Positions 55,765 through 64,000 of a stretch of 64,000 bases of DNA are shown in pieces (position 1 is the first letter of the stretch; every line of letters begins with the position of its first letter). Both the position numbers and the translations under genes were made by a program. The stretch comes from Eutypa lata (lineage: Eukaryota > Ascomycota > Sordariomycetes > Xylariales > Diatrypaceae): the NCBI GenBank assembly GCA_022661535.1, contig JAKULF010000003.1:5456001-5520000 (forward strand), read 5' to 3'. The notes under the pieces were generated by a model. That model saw nothing but the letters and a program-made list of their open reading frames with translations, did not search any database and was not told where the DNA came from.

Positions 55765-58700
55765 TCACGTATACCTCCCCGCAACCCTCCGAGCCCTCTG
55801 CTCGCCACCCTTCTCCTTCCTTCTCTTAACCTTCTTATCCAAGCGCCCGCGCTTCCACTTGCCAAAGCGATCAGGCTGCGTAACGGCCTCGATCTTGCGC
55901 TTCTTGCTGCGGGACTCGCGCCGCCTCCGGGAGCGCTCGCGCACCGCCAGCAGGGCCTTCGTGTAGGGCGCCGTGCCGAGCTTGCGCTGCAGCGCGTCCA
56001 TGGCCTCGGCGGATCTGGTCTTGAGCCCCTCGTAGCGCGTCCGGAACTGGTCGTCCGACCACGGGATCGGGATCGATGGGTCCGTGAGGTGCGCGGTGGG
56101 GGTTAGGAGGGCTTCGAGGGACGGCTCGAGGGAGGCTGCGGGCAGCGTGCTCAGTAGGATGCTGATGATGTCCATGGCTGCCACCTTGGGGATGAGGAAT
56201 ACTGCCTTCGGACGCGTCTCTTCGATCAGGATGTCGGAGAGCCATGTGAATAGGGTTTGGAGGGTGATGTTGGAGGTGAATCCCTCCTTATCTTCTGCTT
56301 CTTCCTCGTCGATGCCGCCCCATTCTTCCTCTTCCTCTTCCTTCTCCTCTTCATTCTCTTCCTCGCCATCTAGCTCCGGTGCTTCGCTATCTGCTGAACC
56401 AGCTTCCATGAACGTGGCGAGCATCACGATAATTCGGCTGACCTCAGTCGCTAAGGTCTCGTCTAGAGCAAGTGGGTCTTGCATATGAGGCTGGTTTTTG
56501 TCAACGCCGACAATGGGATCTCCGCTCTGTTTCTTCTCCATCTTTCGCTCCCACCTAGATATAACTCCGGGATTCAAAACGCCTACGGCGTGTGCCACTA
56601 GTCGATCAATCATCGACGTATCGAGAATAAGACCATATGATCCCGTCACATTCTGAGTTGCATGTGCGTCTTTATTCTTTTGGTAGAAGTCTGTTAGGTA
56701 GGTCGCGACAAGACGAACGCTAGAAAGCTTGACAGCCGCGTCAGGATGCGAGAGGGGTGTAGGAATCAACCGCCAAAGTTGTTCATGGGCTAGAATGACG
56801 GCAGGATGCTTTTCTACGAGGATCGGGATCGTTTGTAGTACTGTGTTAATCAGCTCCGCATCCTTCGCGAACGTTGAGTAATTGTCGAGGATGCGAGTCA
56901 TAGCATCGACCAAAAGGTCAAGATCTTTTCGGTCTTTCGACGTTGGTTCCCTGGCTTGGAAGTAAAGTGCGAAGGCCTGAACCGCGAGATGAAGAACTGA
57001 CGAATTGTCGTCTTGTCCTAGCCAGTTTCGCACCAGGACCAGGAATTTCGATGTCCTCTCTTTATCTGCCCTTCGGAAAATTTCCTTGATGAGCTCACCT
57101 GCGGCTAGTCGGCATTTCTCGCTATCATCATTCGCTAACACCATCACGAGAGGGATGAAACAGTTCGTAGCAATCTCTTGCACAAAATCATCGGCGGATT
57201 TCATCAGCAGGAGGTGAACGATTTCCATGACGGAAAGCCGGCCCCCTTCTCTTTCGTATTTCAAATTTGCCACGACGAATGTTAACTGTTTGGCCCATCT
57301 GTTCTTCTTCTGTGGATACTCCCGGAGAAACTGGAAGAATGCGCCACGAGCCAAGTCTCGAGTGTCCTTGTCCTCGTTGGTGATCATGACGGTACCAACG
57401 TAGTCAAGGGTATCATAGACAACAGCAGTCTCTACCTTTCTATCTAGGACAGAACGAAGGAAACTGAAAGTAACATGACGGTATAACGGTTCCGTTAGGT
57501 CATCTTTGAGCTTGCCTAGAAGCATATCTACTGCCGCGTCCTTGATAACCACATCCCGCCTATCTCGGAGTATAACGGAAATGAGCTTCAGCGCGGTTTG
57601 TGCAAGGTCTGTCGTAGTGGAAATAGACATTGAGATGTTTTTTGTGGCTTCCTTGGCAGCAACTTTGTAAAGCTTACTAGCATCGTCGGTCTTGAAGGGA
57701 ACTTTGACCAAAACTGTCAAGAGCTTAAAGGCAGCTATCTTGACCTCCTCTTCGCCTCCCACGATCGCATCTCCTAGAATTGGAATGAAGCCAGTTATAT
57801 TGCCTGCGTTCCGAAGGCTGTCATGCTTCTTGAAGACGGACCGTAACACATCGAGGGCAAAACGAACGAGTTTATACGTGTATTTGTTGGTCATACCACG
57901 GTCTCCGCTCTTCTTAGCTCCTTTCTGGACGAGATACCTCTTGAGCCGTGCATTGAGTTGTGGTTCAGCCCTCGGCTTTTCACTCGCATAGACTCTTTGA
58001 ATAACTTCGTAACAAAGCACCAGGGTATCTCTAGTTTCGGCCGCAGGGTTACTAAGAAGGCCGTTGGCGATTCGCGTCAAAAGCTCGTCAATCTTGCGTA
58101 CCATGCGAAGATCAAGCTTCTCGAGCAGTAAAGCTTGCAAAGGGCGAACAAGTTGGACTAAATGGCTGACGGAAGCTGTACGGGCAATGAGCTCCATGGA
58201 ATCTTGGCTCTTGCTGCTCTTTACCTCCTTCGTCTTGCTCGAGTATTCCTCTGCATCCTTTTCCTGGCCCACAATTCCGAAGATATCGTCCATGATAATC
58301 GCAACGATACTGTCGAGACAGTAGTCGATATCGCCGGGTTTGAACCCAGGTATCACCGTTACAAGAACGGTGTGCATAGTATAAGACATGACATGAAGTT
58401 GGTAACCTTTTGTAAGAGCACCTCGTAGTTCATCAAGCACGAAGCCAAGGCAGGTCGGTCCTAGAAGGGACGACATCTTGGCGAGTGTGTCTCGTGCCAT
58501 CTCGCGAGAATCCCACGCCTTACTTCGCAAGATATGGCAGATATCTGTGAGTACACCCGGCAATTTCTGATTCAAGGAATCAACGGGTAGTAGCTTCAGG
58601 ATTTTCACGATAATAACACCAACAGGGACTCGAGAGCTGACGGTTGTCTCGTCCTTTTCATGGATATAGTCTAGAAGTGGTGGCAAGATGTTGGCGAGTA

Positions 58701-61700
58701 CATCCTCATTGAACTTTTCCTGTGCGGGCATCGTTCTAGCAAGGCGGTGTTTCTTTGCAGTTAAATCCGACTCAGCACTGTCGACATCCATAGTTTCTGT
58801 ATTTCTCTCAGCGGCTGCGAGTGATAGTGCATCAATGACCTTGCCAAGCAGTCGAACCAAGTGTTTTTGAAGGTCTGGTTTTGACTCGATATAGCCGATG
58901 TATCTACGGAGGATCGCACGATACTGCGGCCATTCCAAAGATATAGCTAACTCGGCAATAGTAGTTCCGGCCTGGGCTCCGACACCATGATCATCGCTGC
59001 CGTCACCTCGGCCAAATATGAAGTGCTCAAGAAGTGGTATGAAGACATGGGCGATGTTGCGACTGTTCAGTTCATTCTGATAATTGGCTTTAGATAACAA
59101 CTGGAGCGCTCGCAATTGTCTCGCGATGGCGGGGCTTAATATGTTGCTGAAGAAACTTGGATCTGTCTCTTTCTCATCGGGGGTTGGATCAAGTTCAGCC
59201 AAATCACTGACAGGAACCCAATTTGGCATCTTCGATACTAAGAATCCAAGTACTCTCATGATCTCGCGCCTCACTGTTTCGGAGGGCTCCTTCACATTTG
59301 ACTGAACAGCTGAATAAACAATGCTCGAGAGCATGTCGTGGTATCTTTCTTTGTCTTGGTCTGTCGCTGTGGCTGCTGCTTCAATGAATTTGCACAGACA
59401 ATCTGCCGAATTTGATGACAGGATTCCATACTCCTCGTCATTTTTGATGTGGAAGGTCATATTATGGAGCAACGGCTCCCAATCTCGAGCAGTAAATGGA
59501 GTATCCCTAGCCTTGGTGATGACATTGTAGGCTTTAAGCCGCCTTCCATAGTCAGGCTCGTCAAGGCGTTTCCCACTGTACGAGTTAAGCTCCAAACAGA
59601 GCTCAGCAATCTCCAATGCCGTCGCCGAATCCTGGGCGAGCACCTTAAGAACCCGTGGAAGAGCTTCTCGGCTAGTACGATCTTTAAAGAAGCCAAATAG
59701 TGATGAGATGGTGGAATAGATTTGATCAGTCAGATTCGAATCGATCGCGGTTCCACCGATTTTCAAGAGGTTTTCAAGCATTGAAAGAACGCTTCCTTTG
59801 ATCTTGGGGTTGACACGTCGGGAAGGCTGGTTAAGAAGGTAGATAGAAACGTCAACCAGGTCCTTGACGTGGCCAGACTGTTGCATCAATGGAGAGAGTT
59901 CGATTACGGACTCAACACAAGCCCCCAATAGATCCCTTCCAATATCTCTTTGTGTTTTGAGAGCAGTGCTGATTCCGGTCAAGATGGCATTTGCGTTAGG
60001 CTCTAGCAATTCCTCCTTAATGAGCTCATTGAACTCATACTCCAAGGCAGACTTCTGGGATAAGGTGACAATATTCCGAATAATGCTTAAAGCGAATACC
60101 TTAACCTCTTCTTTAGTCTTTACTATCGTTAAACATTCGGCAAGCTTTGGGACAATCCTCCCATCGATGGCAAGAAACATGGCCGTCTTTGGGATGATAG
60201 AAATAGTCGAAAGTAGTTGCAGAATTCCAGAGACACCCTGCGTGTTCTCAGTCGGGAGGTTCTCAATCCTTGGGCTGACGACCTCTTTAATGATTATATC
60301 CTTGTAAGCTGTCCAGTCGGAATTAGGAGCTTGGCGTAAAAGAGCAACCAAAGACTTCAAGGATGCATTGCGGACAACTCGGTGTAAAGAAGTCTGGGCA
60401 ACGTCGTCTCCTTCGTCTTCTTCCTCTTCTTCGTCATTCGTATATCTTAGTTTTCGACAAGAGAGTACGAGACAGTAGAGTACAGCGTTCAATATCTTGT
60501 CCATATATGAAGTGACACTCTCGCCAAGCTCATGAATCATTGCCTCCATCATCCTTATGAATCCAGCCTGCTTTCGGGCAGGAAGAATTTCTTGGCTCAA
60601 TACATCCTCGCGGACTTTGGAATCCTCAACGACCTGAACACCACGGAGATCGCCCAACGCGATGTCGAGAAAATCGCCCATGTCATCGACACTAAGCTGC
60701 CGGAGAACTGCCAGCCTTGTCGCATGCTGACCACTACGACCACTCGCAATGCCTTTCTTGGAGATGGTCCTACCGTATAGTAGTCTTAGAAGGACAGGTA
60801 TCAATTCAGGGCGATGCTGTGATTGTATCGTATTCTCTCCTTGAAACAACAAGGTGAGTTCGTTCTTAAACCTAGTCTCGTCAAGAAGACCCTCCAAGTT
60901 TTCGTGATACGGAGTAACACCGTCTTGTTTCCAGGTTAGAATCGCCTTGAGTGCAAGCTTCTGGACCTCTGGATCACCATTTGCAAGCTGCCCAAGCAAT
61001 GCTTCGTAGACCTGGTGGCTTTGATACAAGACCTTGGGATTCGAGAACTGTGCAAATATACCAAGAAGTGCTTTTTTATCAAAGAGAGACCACGATTCTT
61101 CAGGAGCCTCGTTTGCTTCATCTCCAGGGCTACCCTGCTCTTCTGTGTCAAGACTCCAACACAGGAAGAATGGGACAAGCCTGCGTGACTTCTTCTCGGC
61201 TAAAGCCGGAGCAGCTGCGAATACCTTCAGAGCCTGAGACCGGACGTTAGACGACAGTTCGGGGACCAAGTGCTGGATATCTTCGAAAGATTTTAGTAGG
61301 ATTTCAGGAGAGTGATCAAGAACATGCTCTATATCCTTAGCTTGATTGTGCAGTTTCGCAAGGTTGAGACATTCGAAATCGGTTAGGCCACGACGTGACG
61401 AAGCAGTCGCCTCCTTAGTAGGCCCTTCCCAACGTTTAGATGGGTTTTCCATCCACTTGAAAGCGATTTCAGACACAGCTTCCTCGCCAGCTTTTGTCTG
61501 GCTAACCTGTGACAAAGCCTCTACAGCGGCATCCCAAACCGGCGCCAAGCGTACAGTCAGCATACCAAATAAGAATGAGGGTACTGCTTGCTGAAGCCAA
61601 GAATCCCGACTCAACTGGGGATAGTTCGTAGCTAATTTACGAATATGCATCTGGATAGCACGCACACTCTGTAAGTCTAACGGCATCTCTTCGATCTGGA

Positions 61701-63860
61701 TCATGATCGCAAGACACTCCAACTGGTCTGGAGCCTGGTCAAGCTTGCTGAGGAGCTTTAAAGAAGCTAGTCGATGTTCGTGCGAAGGAACAGACAGGTT
61801 CTCTATGAGGCTCTTCAGAAGAGGGTCCTCGTTCTCATGGCTGCCACTGCTATCACTCTGTGAAGGAGAGCTCGAGGTGTTGTGCACGTTCTCCTCGTAG
61901 GCAATCATCGCCTCCAAAAACCCTGTGAGCCTATGGTATCGAGGGGCTGCAGCCCTAAGCAACGGCCCAATAGAACTATCAATCTGGCCTGTGATCTTGC
62001 TCATCCGCAGATAGGCAGCAAACCCCTGGCTTACAATGAAGTGAGCTTCTTCGGTGGCATGAGACGTAGATGGTCTTAAAGCCAGCTTCACTTTTCTGAG
62101 CAAGATATCCGCAATCGGACCGTATGTCGAGGGTCGAACGGTTGTTGACTCCAGCAGCTTAAGAAGAGCCGAATATTTTGGGAGGCATTTATCATGCCAA
62201 GTCTTGGGGTCCTTGTTATAAGTACTAGAGGCACCTTGTTCTGGAAAGGGGGAGATTTCCAAACGTTCAAACTTGCTCACGATCTGGTCTTGCCATGACT
62301 GTGGCAGTTGGAAACCATCGGCATCTTGGGTTGATGGCAAGCCCCCGGACTCTACCATATGCGGAAGGGACACACATAGCATGTCCTCGTTGGAGGCATC
62401 AGACCAATGTAGGACAACGAATCTGGGAATATATGTGAGCTGGCGGACAGGCAATGCGAAATTGGCATGGTTTCAACATACTTTTGGAACTGTCTGATAA
62501 AAAGACTTCGGAACCGCGTAGAATCAAGATCTGCGAAGTATGAGCAGAATGGTATGAACCACCTCATTAGGGGCTCTCGGGTCATAACATTCATAAAATC
62601 TGTGATGAACGGTATAACAGCTTCCATAGGAGAGCTTGCCCACAGAATTGCAACGTTTATTATGACTTGTTGCCATACTGTCGATGACGCACTATTGTCG
62701 AGAATATCCCGCTCCTTGGAAATGCCATTTAAAGCGGCCTGCAAGGATTTCAGTAGCGGTGACCAGTCGACTATCCTATTTCCTTTTCTAACACCAGATA
62801 TTGTTCCTAGTAGCCTCACATAAAGACAATTTCGAAGCGGATAATTACTGAGACGCTCGTCCTTACTTGCGACGTCGATTATTGACTCAGCAATTGGGCC
62901 AAAGGTTTCAGACGTAGTATGGTGAACAATGCTAACGAGTACACCGGATACCAGGTCCGCCCAGGTCATCTGGTCCGCAGATATACTGTCGCTATCCGGT
63001 ACTGCCGTAATCAAAGCTCTAATGATCTCAGGTCCTGTCGTGTGTATGCCCTGCCCATGACCTTTGACAGCCTCAGCAAAGGTTGTCATCAACCCATGGT
63101 AGTATAGGCCCATTTGCCGGCCTTCTCTAATAGATTCAAGATCAAGCCTGGCGTGTTCAATCAGGCCAGGCAACGCCTTCTCTCGGTTGGCCGGGGCCGC
63201 AGCTTTCTTGACCAGGAAACTTAGAGCCTCGGCAGCGAAGCGAGCTATATGCGGTGGGTTTCTCGCCTTGCCTAGTAATGGTGATAGAGCATTATACGTC
63301 GGTCGGAGATCGGGGACCAGAAGTTTAGACAGATATTTGAATAAAAAGGCCAAGCAAGCGAAAGTCCACTCGATGACGGCGGCATCTTGGGGCCGGCTGG
63401 CGATCTCGGTGATCAGCTTGAGGGCAGTCGGGTAGTGCTTCTCGAATCGTGGACCAAGGTCATGCGCGAAAGCTGTAAGAAGTTCCAGAAGGGCTTCTAA
63501 CGATTCCTTCTCTTGTATTGAAATATATTTGGCCAGCAATTCCATAATCTTAGCCTCAAAATGTAGGATCTGAGGCAGACTCTCGCAAAGCGGCATCACC
63601 TCCCTCCGGAAGGAGGTGAAGTCTTTCGATATGTTTAGATCCAGCCATTTCTCCAAACCGTTTCTAAAATATGAGGTCGTCGCTTCAAGATCTTCGACTT
63701 CGAGGTCATGTCGGCGCACTTTTCGCAGAGGATCGAGGGAATGGAGCTTGGATATCTTGGTACTGAAAGATTCCCATCGGTGATTCTTTTGGTGGGGAGT
63801 CCCTGTCTTGCCCTTTCGGGACTTGACTATACGTCCTGGGTTTTTAATTTTTGAGGACAT
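55765..63860 (-). CDS. UTP20: UTP20/DRIM, U3 snoRNP component, two exons
   Basis: A 2678-residue HEAT-repeat protein from exons 63860-62482 and 62422-55765. The 59-bp intron (GTATGT donor, ATTCCCAG acceptor) joins QFQK to FVVLHWSDASNEDML, the conserved DRIM junction. Splicing at the nearer CAG would break the frame. The N terminus is basic (KSRKGKTGTPHQKNHRWESF) and typical. The body is a long alpha-solenoid. Near residues 2330-2370 lies an acidic insert (EENEEEKEEEEEE). The C terminus is strongly basic (RSRRRRESRSKKRKIE, KWKRGRLDKKVKRRKEK) and fits nucleolar RNA binding. UTP20 belongs to the small-subunit processome and is needed for 18S rRNA maturation. The length agrees with fungal orthologues (about 2500-2700). 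No internal break was seen. It is the largest gene in the window and complete, with its start 140 bp from the window's end. Confidence 0.95.
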
Positions 63861-64000
63861 CTTGACATTTTAGACTGCCGTCCTTATTTTGCAGTCAACT
63901 CGGCAGAGTCCGTACTCGTCGCTATACAATGAATAGAGTAAATTGCTGCTGTATCGAGATTCTCCGCCTCACTGGGACTATAACGGAACGCGACGTCCAA
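63861..64000. promoter_or_regulatory. start of the UTP20 upstream region
   Basis: Only 140 bp lie upstream of the UTP20 start codon before the window ends. No TATA element is visible. Confidence 0.35.

Overview
The window comes from the nuclear genome of a filamentous ascomycete (Pezizomycotina). The evidence is short introns of about 55-150 bp with GTAWGT-like donors, CTAAC-like branch points and YAG acceptors. Typical fungal genes are also present: a Zn2Cys6 transcription factor, a dapB/STE13-type dipeptidyl aminopeptidase, cullin-3, UTP20, GH131 and a CE4 deacetylase. The genome looks compartmentalised. Two long, almost gene-free, extremely AT-rich tracts (about 1-8395 and 37265-45030) carry the mark of repeat-induced point mutation (RIP): CpA/TpG is nearly absent, TpA is in excess and CpG is retained. 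I cannot name the species.

Layout. (1) 1-8395: RIP-degraded DNA. (2) 8.6-15.4 kb: accessory genes at the RIP border. These are a possible small membrane-protein relic, a GPI-anchor-like secreted protein, an array of GTTCG/CGAAC dyads, an orphan exon, a zinc-knuckle protein with an RS/RE-type 9-residue repeat, and a RING protein. (3) 15.4-22.8 kb: a five-exon Zn2Cys6 regulator and a three-exon dapB, both on the minus strand. (4) 24.9-34.0 kb: a secretome-rich block with a CE4 polysaccharide deacetylase, a GH131 glucanase and an SGNH/CE3-like esterase. They are interspersed with a two-exon YbjQ/UPF0145 gene and small hypothetical genes. (5) 34.8-37.0 kb: a roughly 136-bp satellite array leading into a four-CxxC gene with one in-frame TAG. 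(6) 37.3-45.0 kb: the second RIP tract, containing an island of 39-bp coding-like repeats. (7) 45.3-63.9 kb: conserved housekeeping DNA with a disordered protein, cullin-3, a long Zim17-like DNL zinc-finger protein and UTP20.

How the genes fit together. The secreted CE4, GH131 and CE3-like proteins all act on polysaccharides (chitin or acetylated glycans, beta-glucans, acetyl-xylan-like esters), so the 25-34 kb block may serve wall remodelling or plant-biomass attack. Cullin-3 and the RING protein both belong to ubiquitin-ligase biology, but nothing here links them. UTP20 (ribosome biogenesis) and the Zim17-like protein (mitochondrial Hsp70 maintenance) are core functions. Signs of decay cluster at the AT-rich borders: two reading frames are cut by a single TAG that a CpA-to-TpA change could explain. 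Repeat arrays sit in the same places. Exon junctions were worked out by hand from splice motifs, frame and remembered family motifs. No search was run.
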